Positions 17,829-26,155 of a stretch of DNA of 64,000 nucleotides are shown here, piece after piece. The notes beneath the pieces were generated by a model, which saw only the letters and a list, made by a program, of their open reading frames with translations, did no database searches and was not told the origin of the DNA. A program made the position numbers and the translations under genes. The number at the start of each line of letters is the position of its first letter. Positions within the stretch are counted from its first letter, which is position 1. This stretch comes from an uncultured Paracoccaceae bacterium (GTDB lineage: Bacteria; Pseudomonadota; Alphaproteobacteria; Rhodobacterales; Rhodobacteraceae): contig CANMQJ010000001.1 of the NCBI GenBank assembly GCA_947500005.1, positions 62,001 through 126,000 on the forward strand. The letters run 5' to 3'.

Positions 17829-18389
17829 ATGCCCAAGATTATGGACGCGCGCGTTCTCATCATCGCCACACATGGATTCGAACAATCCGAACTGGAAAAG
17901 CCTCTGAACGACCTCAAGGCCAAGGGCGCAAGCGTGACCCTGGCCACGCTCGACGGCGAGAAGATCCGTGGATGGGATACGGATGACTGGGGCAACACCG
18001 TTGAGGCGGACGCCCATATCGACAAGGTCAGCGAAGGCGATTTCGACGCGCTCGTGATTCCGGGCGGGCAGATCAACCCCGACCTGCTGCGCGTCAATGA
18101 CAGCGTTTTGAAACTGGTGCGGGCCTTCTACGATGCGGGCAAGCCCATTGCCGCCGTTTGCCACGCGCCCTGGGTCCTGATCGAGGCGGGCATCCTCAAG
18201 GGACGCGACGCGACATCCTTCAAGTCTATCGCGACCGACGTGAAGAATGCCGGTGCAAGCTGGAAGGATCATGAGGTGGTGGTCGACCAGGCCATCATCA
18301 CCAGCCGCAATCCCGGCGACCTGGACGCCTTCGTCGGCAAGATCGTCGAGGAGATCGAGGAAGGGCCGCACGCAAGGCGCGCCGCCTGA
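17829..18389 (+). CDS. PfpI/DJ-1 family protein (intracellular protease or deglycase-like)
   Basis: A 186-residue DJ-1/PfpI fold protein. The nucleophile elbow is AAVCHAPW with Cys111 and His112, Glu18 lies in THGFEQSEL, and the family glycine motif is VIPGGQ. These are the residues for glyoxalase III, deglycase or peptidase activity; the true substrate of most members is debated. An AAAGGAG ribosome site precedes the ATG, and an EcfG-type promoter lies upstream. A pyridoxamine-oxidase-like stress gene follows by 173 bases, which fits a stress-protection role. Confidence 0.9.
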   Translation: MPKIMDARVLIIATHGFEQSELEKPLNDLKAKGASVTLATLDGEKIRGWDTDDWGNTVEADAHIDKVSEGDFDALVIPGGQINPDLLRVNDSVLKLVRAFYDAGKPIAAVCHAPWVLIEAGILKGRDATSFKSIATDVKNAGASWKDHEVVVDQAIITSRNPGDLDAFVGKIVEEIEEGPHARRAA

Positions 18390-18562
18390 CTGGATCCGGG
18401 CGGGTCCTTGTGCTGCCCGGCAAGCGGACGATCGCCGTAACCCTCCCCTTAGGGTGATTGTCCGCCGTGGCGGGGCCGAGCAGGCCCCGTCGCGCCACCG
18501 CCCCGCGCGCCAGGACCTGCCGCCCACCACCACCACGCGAAGACACACAAGGAGAAATCGAG

Positions 18563-19072
18563 ATGAATCCCACCAAAGCCGTTCGCGACAACCCGCATGG
18601 CGCTTTCTTCGACGTGCTGGAGAAAGAGCGCACCGGCATGCTGGCGGTCGAGAATTCCGGCCAGCACCTGCAACCCATGACCCATTTCTGCGACCGTGAC
18701 ACGGGGGTGTTGTGGTTCATCACTTCCACCGACACCGACCTGGTCCGCGCCGTCGGCACGGGCGCGCAGGCCATCTATACGCTCGTCTCGGGCAGCCAGG
18801 ATTTCTATACCTGCGTCAAGGGCACGCTGCAGCAGAGCCAGGATCGCGCCAAGCTGGACGAGATCTGGTCCTCGGTCGCTTCGGCGTGGTTTGAGGGCGG
18901 CAAGGACGACCCGAAGGTCGTTCTGTTGCGCTTTGCCCTGAAAGAGGCCGCGATCTGGACCGCGACCGACAGCAACGTGAAGTTCGGATTCGAGATCCTG
19001 CGCGCCAACATGGACGACGAGCATCAGCCCGATGTGGGCGAGCACGAAGTGATCCAGTTCAACGCCGCCTGA
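18563..19072 (+). CDS. pyridoxamine 5'-phosphate oxidase-like general stress protein
   Basis: A 169-residue split-barrel flavin-binding-type protein related to general stress protein 26. Features include RTGMLAVENSGQHLQPMTHFCDRDTGVLWFIT in the flavin-binding half and VKGTLQQSQDRAKLDEIWSSVASAWFEGGKDDPKVVLLRF later, both typical of the group. The ATG at 18563 is preceded by AAGGAGAAATCGAG; in-frame sequence further upstream is low-complexity. A strong terminator follows at 19098. It may be cotranscribed with pfpI. Ligand (FMN or F420-like) is not determined. Confidence 0.85.
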   Translation: MNPTKAVRDNPHGAFFDVLEKERTGMLAVENSGQHLQPMTHFCDRDTGVLWFITSTDTDLVRAVGTGAQAIYTLVSGSQDFYTCVKGTLQQSQDRAKLDEIWSSVASAWFEGGKDDPKVVLLRFALKEAAIWTATDSNVKFGFEILRANMDDEHQPDVGEHEVIQFNAA

Positions 19073-19097
19073 ATTTCAGGCGCCGTGCCAGCCCACC

Positions 19098-19128
19098 CGC
19101 CCCCGGGACCCGTGCCCGGGGGCGTTTT
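19098..19128 (+). terminator. rho-independent terminator after the stress protein gene
   Basis: CGCCCCCGGG, a 7-base loop, CCCGGGGGCG, then TTTT: a perfect 10-bp GC stem with a T run, 25 bases after the stop codon. Confidence 0.85.
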
Positions 19129-19221
19129 ATGAGCATTCCGCATTTTTTGATTATTCCACCGCCGCCCCGAGGTAAGATCGGAGAAATTTTCGGACAGGAA
19201 ATCCGACAGGGGACAGCGACA

Positions 19222-20664
19222 ATGGCAGATGACTCGATAGGTACACCCGCGCAACTGCGCGATCCGGATTACATGCCAGGGCTGGGAACGGCGGTTCCAT
19301 TGGGCATACAGCACGTGCTGGCCATGTTCGTCTCGAACGTGACCCCCGCCATCATCATTGCGGGCGCCGCGGGCTTTGGCTTTGGCTCCGATGCAGGGGC
19401 GCAGGGCTTTCCCGACATGACCTACCTGATCCAGATGTCGATGCTCTTCGCGGGCATCGCCACGCTGTTCCAGACAATCGGCTTCGGCCCGGTGGGTGCG
19501 CGGCTACCCATCGTTCAGGGAACGAGTTTCGCCTTCATCCCGGTGATGATCCCGCTGGTGGCGGGCAAGGGGGTGGAGGCGCTGCCCGCGCTGTTCGGCG
19601 GCGTGCTGATCGGCGGCTTGTTCCACGCGGCCCTTGGAACGGTGATCGGACGCATCCGCTTTGCCCTGCCGCCGCTGGTCACCGGCCTGGTGGTCACGAT
19701 GATCGGGCTGGCGCTGGTCAAGGTGGGCATCCAGTATGCCGCGGGCGGGGTGCCGGCCATCGACACGCCGGAATATGGCAGCCTGATGAACTGGTCGGCG
19801 GCGCTGGTGGTGATCTTCGTCACGCTGGCGCTCAAGTTCTTTGCGCGCGGCATGCTGTCGGTCTCGGCCGTGGTGTTCGGGATACTCGCGGGCTATCTCT
19901 ATGCGCTGGCCATCGGCATGGTGACCATCGAGGGGATCGCCGCGAGCTGGTCCCGGGCCGCAACCTTCGCCGTACCGGTGCCCTTCAAGTACGGGTTCGA
20001 GATCAGCGTGGCGGCGGTCATCGGCTTCTGCCTGATGGCCTTTATCTCGGCCATCGAAACCGTGGGCGACGTATCGGGCATCACCAAGGGCGGCGCGGGG
20101 CGCGAGGCCAGCGACGACGAGATCCGCGGCGCGACCTTTGCCGACGGGCTTGGCTCGGCCGTGGCGGGGGTGTTCGGGGGGCTTCCCAACACCTCGTTCA
20201 GCCAGAACGTGGGCCTGATCGCCATAACGGGCGTGATGAGCCGCCATGTCGTCACCATCGGCGCGCTGTTCCTGATCCTGTGCGGGCTGGTCCCCAAGGT
20301 GGGCGCAGTGATCCGCACCATCCCGATCGAGGTTCTGGGCGGCGGGGTGATCGTGATGTTCGGCATGGTGGTGGCGGCCGGTATCTCGATGCTGTCGGAC
20401 GTGACCTGGAACCGGCGCAACATGGTGATCTTTGCCGTGGCGCTCTCGGTCGGGCTGGGCCTGCAACTCGATCCCAAGGCGGTGCAGTACCTGCCCGACA
20501 CGGCGCGGATCCTGATGACCAGCGGGCTGCTTCCGGCCGCGGTGATCGCCATCGTTCTGAACCTGCTCCTGCCGACGGAACTTGCCGACGAGGCGACCGA
20601 GGAGGTTTCGGGCGGCATGGCGGGCCAGCGTGGATCCAAACCCCCGGCAAGCCCGGCGAACTGA
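19222..20664 (+). CDS. NCS2-family nucleobase:cation symporter (uracil/xanthine permease)
   Basis: A 480-residue permease with about 14 hydrophobic segments. The NCS2 signature region includes LGIQHVLAMFVSNVTPAIII, the substrate-site segment AFISAIETVGDVSGITKGGAGRE and GGLPNTSFSQNVGLIAITGVMSRHV. The Q/E-N-x-G motif here reads QNVG. I start at 19222 (MADDSIGTP), since an in-frame ATG at 19129 lies immediately after the terminator of the preceding gene and would add an unlikely N-terminus. The substrate is probably a purine or uracil. Confidence 0.9.
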   Translation: MADDSIGTPAQLRDPDYMPGLGTAVPLGIQHVLAMFVSNVTPAIIIAGAAGFGFGSDAGAQGFPDMTYLIQMSMLFAGIATLFQTIGFGPVGARLPIVQGTSFAFIPVMIPLVAGKGVEALPALFGGVLIGGLFHAALGTVIGRIRFALPPLVTGLVVTMIGLALVKVGIQYAAGGVPAIDTPEYGSLMNWSAALVVIFVTLALKFFARGMLSVSAVVFGILAGYLYALAIGMVTIEGIAASWSRAATFAVPVPFKYGFEISVAAVIGFCLMAFISAIETVGDVSGITKGGAGREASDDEIRGATFADGLGSAVAGVFGGLPNTSFSQNVGLIAITGVMSRHVVTIGALFLILCGLVPKVGAVIRTIPIEVLGGGVIVMFGMVVAAGISMLSDVTWNRRNMVIFAVALSVGLGLQLDPKAVQYLPDTARILMTSGLLPAAVIAIVLNLLLPTELADEATEEVSGGMAGQRGSKPPASPAN

Positions 20665-20784
20665 GCCCGGGGCCTCCAACCTGGCGGCATTCCTTTGGCG
20701 AGATGCAAATCCCATGTGCGTGACCGCACCGGGGCGCGGCTTGCATCCCGGGGCAGCTTGGCCTTTTCTGACGCCGATCTAGCT

Positions 20785-20809
20785 GGAACGCGAAGCGATC
20801 GGGGCCGTT
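20785..20809 (+). promoter_or_regulatory. EcfG-type general stress promoter for the GST gene
   Basis: GGAAC, 16 bases, CGTT, ending 34 bases before the ATG of the GST gene. The -10 element lies at the tip of a 9-bp inverted repeat (ATCGGGGCC-GTT-GGCCCCGAT, 20799-20819). Confidence 0.65.
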
Positions 20810-20843
20810 GGCCCCGATACCCACAAAGGAGAGACGCGCCGAC

Positions 20844-21719
20844 ATGAGTGAGACATCCTATTCCCCGCCCGAAGTCTGGACATGGGACGCCGAAAGCGGA
20901 GGGCGATTTTCCAAGATCAACCGTCCCATTGCCGGTGCGACCCATGACAAGGTGCTGCCCGAGGGCGAGCACCCCTTCCAGCTCTACTCGCTGGCCACCC
21001 CCAACGGGGTGAAGGTGACGGTGATGTTCGAGGAACTGCTGGCCGCCGGTCACGCCGAGGCGGAGTATGATGCCTGGCTGATCAATATCGGCGAGGGCGA
21101 CCAGTTCGGCTCGGGCTTCGTGGATATCAACCCGAATTCCAAGATACCCGCCCTGCTCGACCGTTCTGGGTCCGAGCCCGTGCGCGTGTTCGAGAGCGGC
21201 TCGATCCTGATGCACCTGGCCGAGAAATTCGGCGCCTTCCTTCCCGCCTCGGGGCCTGCGCGGACCGAGGTACTGAACTGGCTGTTCTGGCAGATGGGCA
21301 GCGCGCCCTATCTGGGCGGCGGGTTTGGTCATTTCTACGCCTACGCGCCCGAGAAATGGCAATACCCGATCGACCGTTTCGCGATGGAGGCCAAGCGACA
21401 ACTGGACGTGCTGAACCGCGAACTGGCCGAGAAGCCCTTCATCGCGGGCGATGAGTATTCCATTGCCGACATGGCGATCTGGCCCTGGTACGGGCAGCTG
21501 GCACTGGGGCGGCTCTATGACGCCGGGACGTTCCTGGACGTGGAAAGCTACGAGAACGTGCAGCGCTGGGCGAAGGAGCTGGACGCGCGACCGGCGGTCA
21601 CCCGCGGGCGGATGGTGAACCGAAGCTTCGGCGATCCGGCCTTGCAACTGCGCGAACGCCACGACGCGAGCGATTTCGAGACGAAGACTCAGGACAAGCT
21701 GGAACCGTCGGAAGATTGA
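20844..21719 (+). CDS. yghU: YghU-type glutathione S-transferase / disulfide-bond oxidoreductase
   Basis: A 291-residue GST of the nu class, matching E. coli YghU in length and layout. The N-terminal extension includes INRPIAGATHDKVLPEGEHPFQLYS. The active-site turn reads TPNGVKVTVMFEE (Thr/Asn in place of Cys or Ser), NPNSKIPAL contacts glutathione, and FIAGDEYSIADMAIWPW is the C-domain N-capping box. In E. coli it binds two glutathiones and reduces disulfides and peroxides. AAAGGAGAG precedes the ATG at 20844, and an EcfG-type promoter lies upstream, consistent with oxidative stress defence. Confidence 0.92.
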   Translation: MSETSYSPPEVWTWDAESGGRFSKINRPIAGATHDKVLPEGEHPFQLYSLATPNGVKVTVMFEELLAAGHAEAEYDAWLINIGEGDQFGSGFVDINPNSKIPALLDRSGSEPVRVFESGSILMHLAEKFGAFLPASGPARTEVLNWLFWQMGSAPYLGGGFGHFYAYAPEKWQYPIDRFAMEAKRQLDVLNRELAEKPFIAGDEYSIADMAIWPWYGQLALGRLYDAGTFLDVESYENVQRWAKELDARPAVTRGRMVNRSFGDPALQLRERHDASDFETKTQDKLEPSED

Positions 21720-21727
21720 GCCGGGGG

Positions 21728-21937
21728 CGCTCCCGCCCCCGCGACTGCATCTGGCGATGCAGGCTGGTGGGTTTGGGCCGGGCGCCGGGCCTGCGGCCCG
21801 GCGCGGTGGTGACCAGCCCCGCACGCTGCGGCTCCGTCGGATATGACGCTACCGCAGCGCGCCCGAAAGGGCGCGCTGCCGGGCCCAACAGAAACCCTGG
21901 CCCGGCGCAGCCGGGGATGGCGTTTCGGGCGGGAGCC
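21728..21937 (+). repeat. two head-to-head intergenic repeat units
   Basis: The first half reads GCTCCCGCCCC ... GGGTTTGGGCC and the second reads GGGCCCAAC ... CGGGCGGGAGC, i.e. the same unit in opposite orientations around a spacer of about 60 bases. It lies between the convergent GST and sseB genes. Smaller GC-rich inverted repeats are nested in each half. Confidence 0.6.
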
Positions 21938-21944
21938 CTCCCTG

Positions 21945-22736
21945 TCACTTCAGGCGCGGCGGCTTGTCGGGGTCTGAGCCGGGCGCGATGCGCTCGGGCA
22001 CCGTGCTTTCCGGCTGCGGCAGGTCGAAGCGCAGCCCTACCTTGGCCAGGCGCGCGGTGATCGGGTCGGAGGCCGCGAAGAATCCGACATCCATCGCGCC
22101 CGCCTCGATCCCCGAAAAGGTCAGCGCCTCCGAGGCCGCCTTGGCCAGCGGCCCTTGTGCGGCGTCCAGCGCATCGACGAAGCCCAGCAGATGGCCCTGC
22201 CCCCCGCCCTCGTAGCGCACCGCGACGAGATAGGCGCTCTGCGCCAGCCCTCTCGCGGTGGCGAGCTTGGTGTCGAGCGCGCGCAGCAGCACCTCGGGCA
22301 GTTCGGCGGGCGGATGGACGGATTCGATCCGAGCCTCGACCTGGTCCGGCGCGTGGCCCAGAGTCTCGGAGAGCCAGGCCATCGCCTCGGCCGGGATCAG
22401 CATGGCCGAAGGTGCAACCTCGGGGTTGACCGCCAGACCGATCCCCTGCCCCGCCAGCATCCCGGCCAGGATCCGGCCCGAGAGCGCGACGTAGGGAGAT
22501 GTCCGCCCCGTGAACTGCGCCAGCCGCTCCTCGCGGTCGAAGGCCAGCACGAAGCTTCCGTCGGCCAGTTCGAAGGTTTCCGGCGAGATCTGCTCGCCCT
22601 CGGGTTCAGCCGAGAGCAGCAGGAACAGCTCGCTGTCGGCCAGCCGCTCGTAGAAGCGCAGCCGTGCGGCATTGTCCTCGGGGGCGGCTTCCATGGCCGC
22701 GTGGGCGCTGTCGAGCGCGGTGGTGTCAGACGTCAT
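21945..22736 (-). CDS. sseB: SseB family protein
   Basis: A 263-residue protein with the SseB N-terminal domain (FYERLADSELFLLLSAEPEGE, FVLAFDREERLAQFTG, PYVALSGRILAGMLAGQGIGLAVNP) and a C-terminal SseB domain beginning HPPAELPEVLLRALDTKL. In enterobacteria SseB modulates rhodanese SseA and serine sensitivity; the role here is not known. Its start overlaps the end of the upstream uracil-DNA glycosylase gene by 11 bases, so the two are probably cotranscribed. Confidence 0.85.
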   Translation of the reverse strand: MTSDTTALDSAHAAMEAAPEDNAARLRFYERLADSELFLLLSAEPEGEQISPETFELADGSFVLAFDREERLAQFTGRTSPYVALSGRILAGMLAGQGIGLAVNPEVAPSAMLIPAEAMAWLSETLGHAPDQVEARIESVHPPAELPEVLLRALDTKLATARGLAQSAYLVAVRYEGGGQGHLLGFVDALDAAQGPLAKAASEALTFSGIEAGAMDVGFFAASDPITARLAKVGLRFDLPQPESTVPERIAPGSDPDKPPRLK

Positions 22737-23352
22737 CCAGAACCTCTCTCACCCGAGCCTGCAGGGCCGGCACCAGCTCTGCCTCGAACCACGGGTTTCG
22801 TTTCAGCCATCCGGTATTGCGCCAGGAGGGGTGAGGCAAGGGAAAGACATGCGGGGCGTGGTCACGCCAGTTGGCGACGGTGTCCGAAACCTTGGCACGG
22901 GTTCCCAGGTGCCAGCGATGCGCGTGCCCCCCGATCAGCAGCTTGAGCTCGATTCCGCCGAGCGCGGCCATGACGCGGTCATGCCAGGTCTGCGCGCAGA
23001 CGGGCGGCGGCGGCAGATCGGCCCCGCGATCGTTGTAGCCCGGGAAACAAAAGGCCATCGGCACGACCGCGACGCGGCTTTGGTCGTAGAAGATATCGCG
23101 GCCTATGCCCATCCAGTCGCGCAGCCGCGCGCCTGACGGGTCGTCAAAGGGTTTGCCCGAGGCGTGAACGCGCGCGCCCGGCGCCTGGCCCGCCACAAGA
23201 ATGCGAGCGCCCGAGCGAAACCATGCCACCGGGCGCGGGCGGTGGGCCGTGGCGGTCGCGGCGAAGCGGTCGGCGCAGATCCGGCAGGCCCGTATCTCGT
23301 CGGCGAGCGGAGCCGCGATGCCTGTTTCGACGTTCCGGGAAGGTGGCTTCAT
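22726..23352 (-). CDS. uracil-DNA glycosylase family protein, Fe-S type
   Basis: A 208-residue member of the UDG superfamily, which removes deaminated bases from DNA. Motif 1 is GQAPG (55-59) and the late motif is PHPSWRN. Four cysteines fit the [4Fe-4S] layout of family 4/5 enzymes: C23-x2-C26 near the N-terminus, then CFPG and a cysteine 17 residues later (PPVC). The start MKPPSRN at 23352 was chosen because the longer frame adds 82 residues unlike any UDG. Enzyme specificity is unproven, since motif 1 is not the usual GE[AG]PG. Confidence 0.8.
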   Translation of the reverse strand: MKPPSRNVETGIAAPLADEIRACRICADRFAATATAHRPRPVAWFRSGARILVAGQAPGARVHASGKPFDDPSGARLRDWMGIGRDIFYDQSRVAVVPMAFCFPGYNDRGADLPPPPVCAQTWHDRVMAALGGIELKLLIGGHAHRWHLGTRAKVSDTVANWRDHAPHVFPLPHPSWRNTGWLKRNPWFEAELVPALQARVREVLDDV

Positions 23353-23494
23353 GCGGGTCAGCATAGTCCTGCATGCCGTGACGTCCAGACGTCCCTGGCG
23401 CCGATTGTAAAGCTGTCGGAAACAATTCCCGATGCAGCGCAACCAAGTTGCCCTGACGTCATTGTGGCGACGCAATGGCAGCCCGTCATCCCGA

Positions 23495-23524
23495 TTGATT
23501 ATTTGTTTCACATTCCGACATAAT
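23495..23524 (+). promoter_or_regulatory. possible sigma70 promoter for the kpsT-kpsE pair
   Basis: TTGATT, 18 bases, CATAAT in an AT-rich patch 107 bases before the kpsT-like ATG. The surrounding DNA is clearly lower in GC than its neighbours. Confidence 0.4.
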
Positions 23525-23630
23525 GTAGCCAGAATCCCCTTGTAGGCCGTATCCAGCAGCAAAAGAACAATATCTTGCCCCGGCCCGCAAAGGGGCATGG
23601 GAACGGAAATTTCAGCAGGCCGCAGCAGAA

Positions 23631-24290
23631 ATGCTTGAATTCGACAATGTCAGCAAGTCCTTCTGGACCGGGTCGCATCGCAAGGTGATCCTCGACCGCG
23701 TGTCGTTTCGCGTGGAACTGGGCCGTTCGCTGGGGGTGCTGGCCCCGAACGGTACCGGCAAGACCACCCTCATCAACATGATGGCGGGGCTCGAGAAACC
23801 GGATGAGGGCGTGGTTCGCCGGGAGTGCAACATTTCCTTCCCGCTGGGTTTCATGGGTGGGGTGGTCGGCCGCATATCGGCGATGGAGAATTCGCGCTAT
23901 ATCGCCAAGCTTTACGGGATGGATCCGGACTATGTAGAGGCCTATTGCCGCTGGCTGTGCGATCTGGGCGAGTATTTCGACCAGCCGCTGGGCACCTATT
24001 CCTCGGGGATGCGGGCGCGGTTCTCCTTTGCGCTGATGCTGGCGCTCGATTTCGACATGTACCTGATCGACGAGGGCATGCCAGCCTCGACCGATGTCGA
24101 GTTCAACCGCAAGGCGGGGTCGATCCTTGAGGAACGGCTGCGCACGACGACCATCGTGATCGTGTCGCACAGTCCGGCGGTGCTGGAGAAATTCGCCCGT
24201 CAGGCCGCCGTGCTGCTGGACGGCCAGCTTTACATGTTCGATACCTTGGAAGAAGCGAGACAGCTCTATGACTACCAAACCCAAGGCTAA
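23631..24290 (+). CDS. kpsT: polysaccharide export ABC transporter ATP-binding protein, KpsT/CtrD-like
   Basis: A 219-residue ATPase of the capsule or polysaccharide export type. Walker A is APNGTGKTT, with Thr in place of the usual Ala (consensus still met). The signature motif is YSSGMRARF, Walker B is FDMYLIDEG and the switch His is in SHSPAV. These short, divergent ATPases form a complex with permease KpsM and co-polymerase KpsE. The next gene is KpsE-like and overlaps by 23 bases. No KpsM gene is nearby. Confidence 0.9.
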   Translation: MLEFDNVSKSFWTGSHRKVILDRVSFRVELGRSLGVLAPNGTGKTTLINMMAGLEKPDEGVVRRECNISFPLGFMGGVVGRISAMENSRYIAKLYGMDPDYVEAYCRWLCDLGEYFDQPLGTYSSGMRARFSFALMLALDFDMYLIDEGMPASTDVEFNRKAGSILEERLRTTTIVIVSHSPAVLEKFARQAAVLLDGQLYMFDTLEEARQLYDYQTQG

Positions 24291-26031
24291 GAAATTTCGT
24301 ATCCGGCGCAGCACCGGCACCGCCGCCGCAGCATCCGGGACGGGTGGCACCGCAGCACCCGAGGCAGCCTCGGGCGCGGCCTCGACCGGCGCGCGCAACG
24401 CCCCACCCTTGCGACTGGCAGCCTCGACCGCGGAGGGCGGAACACAACAACCCCGTCCCGCGCCGAGCAGGAGCGACGCGCGCGCAGCCTCGTCCGGCAC
24501 CGCTGGGCAACCCGCCCAGAAGGAGCAGACCGGCCAGCGCACGATGCAGGGTCAGGTCTCCTCCCCCCAGGAAGGCGCCGTCGATGCCGAAATCGACGCG
24601 ATCAAGCGCGAGGGTCTTACCGGGCGTCAGTTGCGCATGGCGCGGCGGTTGGCGCAAAAGCACAACCTGCCGGCAACGTCGGATTACGACGCGGTCCGGC
24701 TTCTGCGTAAACAGGGGGTCGACCCGCTGCAACGCACCAACATGCTGGACCTGGTCGTCTCGAAGGACAACGCCGAAAAGCCCGGCGCGTCGAAATCCGC
24801 CGAGGCACAGAAGATCCAGTTGCCGCAGACCGTCGACCCGTCGCGCACGACGCTACCCTCGACCGAGATGAGCCCGGCCAAGCGGCGTGAGGTCGAGATC
24901 GGGCAGATCCAGCGCGACATCGCCCGCCGTCGTCGCCGCAAGATGCTGTTGCTGCTCACGCGGCTGGCTTTCTTCGTCTTTCTTCCGACGCTTATCGTGG
25001 GCTGGTACTATTTCCGCGTCGCAACCCCGATGTATGCCAGCAAGTCGGAATTCGTGATCCTTCAGGCCGACGGTGCCATCGGCGGCGGCATGGGCGGTTT
25101 CTTCGCCGGGACGCAATTCGCGACCAGCCAGGATTCCATCTCGGTGCAATCCTTCCTCGAATCTAAGGAAGCGATGTTGCTGCTGGACCGCGACCTTGGG
25201 TTCAAGGAGCATTTCCAGCAGCCCTGGATCGACCCTATCCAGCGTCTTGCTGCCGATGCGTCCAACGAGGACGCCTACAAGACCTACAGCCGCATCGTCA
25301 CCATCGGCTATGACCCGACCGAAGGCGTGATCCGCATGGAGGTCGCGGCACCTGATCCGCAGGTGGCCACGGAGTTCTCGGAAAAGCTGTTGTCCTATGC
25401 CGAGGCGCGGGTGAACAACCTGTCCGAGAAGAAGCGCGAAGACCAGATGCGCGAGGCGCGGGCGAGTTTCGAATCCGCGCAGGCCGAACGGCGCAAGGCG
25501 CAGGAGGCGCTGGTAAACCTTCAGCAGCAGGGCTCGATCCTGGATCCCGAAGGGGTGATTGCCGGGCTACGCGCCCGCATCAACCAGGTCGAGGTGCAGT
25601 TGCAGGAAAAGGAACTGCAACTGGCCGCCCTTCTGGACAACGCGCGGCCCAACGCGGCCAAGGTCGATGGCGCGCGTGGTGACGTGGAGCGGCTGCGCGA
25701 TCTGCTCGCTTCCCTCAACGCCGAGATGCTCGACGCCTCGAACGGGGAGAATTCGCTGGCACAGCTGAGCGTGCGCATCCAGATGGCCCAGGCCGACCTC
25801 GCCAGCCGGGACATGATGCTGCAATCGTCGCTTCAGCAGATGGAGACGACCCGGATGGAGGCCAACCGGCAGGTGCGCTACCTGACCGTCTCGGTCAACC
25901 CGGTGCCCAGCCAGGAGGCCGACTATCCCCGCGCCTTCGAGAACACGGTCCTGGCCTTCATCGTCTTTGCAGGGATCTACCTCATGATTTCGCTGACCGC
26001 CTCGATCCTGCGCGAACAGGTCAGTTCCTGA
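24268..26031 (+). CDS. kpsE: capsule polysaccharide export inner-membrane protein, KpsE/CtrB-like, with long N-terminal extension
   Basis: A 587-residue polysaccharide co-polymerase-like protein. One membrane segment at about 226-249 and one near the C-terminus (VLAFIVFAGIYLMISLTAS) flank a periplasmic domain with a long coiled coil (roughly residues 380-540, rich in Gln/Glu/Ala/Arg). Usual KpsE length is about 380. The extra 200 residues are an Ala/Thr/Pro-rich cytosolic tail that contains a compact segment, LTGRQLRMARRLAQKHNL and SDYDAVRLLRKQGVDPLQR, at 117-156. It overlaps the ATPase gene by 23 bases and would work with it in exporting a surface glycan. Confidence 0.88.
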   Translation: MTTKPKAKKFRIRRSTGTAAAASGTGGTAAPEAASGAASTGARNAPPLRLAASTAEGGTQQPRPAPSRSDARAASSGTAGQPAQKEQTGQRTMQGQVSSPQEGAVDAEIDAIKREGLTGRQLRMARRLAQKHNLPATSDYDAVRLLRKQGVDPLQRTNMLDLVVSKDNAEKPGASKSAEAQKIQLPQTVDPSRTTLPSTEMSPAKRREVEIGQIQRDIARRRRRKMLLLLTRLAFFVFLPTLIVGWYYFRVATPMYASKSEFVILQADGAIGGGMGGFFAGTQFATSQDSISVQSFLESKEAMLLLDRDLGFKEHFQQPWIDPIQRLAADASNEDAYKTYSRIVTIGYDPTEGVIRMEVAAPDPQVATEFSEKLLSYAEARVNNLSEKKREDQMREARASFESAQAERRKAQEALVNLQQQGSILDPEGVIAGLRARINQVEVQLQEKELQLAALLDNARPNAAKVDGARGDVERLRDLLASLNAEMLDASNGENSLAQLSVRIQMAQADLASRDMMLQSSLQQMETTRMEANRQVRYLTVSVNPVPSQEADYPRAFENTVLAFIVFAGIYLMISLTASILREQVSS

Positions 26032-26155
26032 CCCTTGCGGACCCGCTGCCGGCGGCGGGTCCCACCCCGGTCAAAAGCTTCGTTGCTGCCCGCCGACGAG
26101 GTTGCTATCTGCCCAAGACCAGACAATGTTTCGCCGATTGCCCCGAGGATTGCAC

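Noticed and set aside
19129..19221. Upstream in-frame ATG giving the NCS2 permease 31 extra residues
   Set aside because: The ATG sits directly on the T run of the preceding terminator, and MADDSIGTP at 19222 has a better ribosome site and family-like N-terminus.
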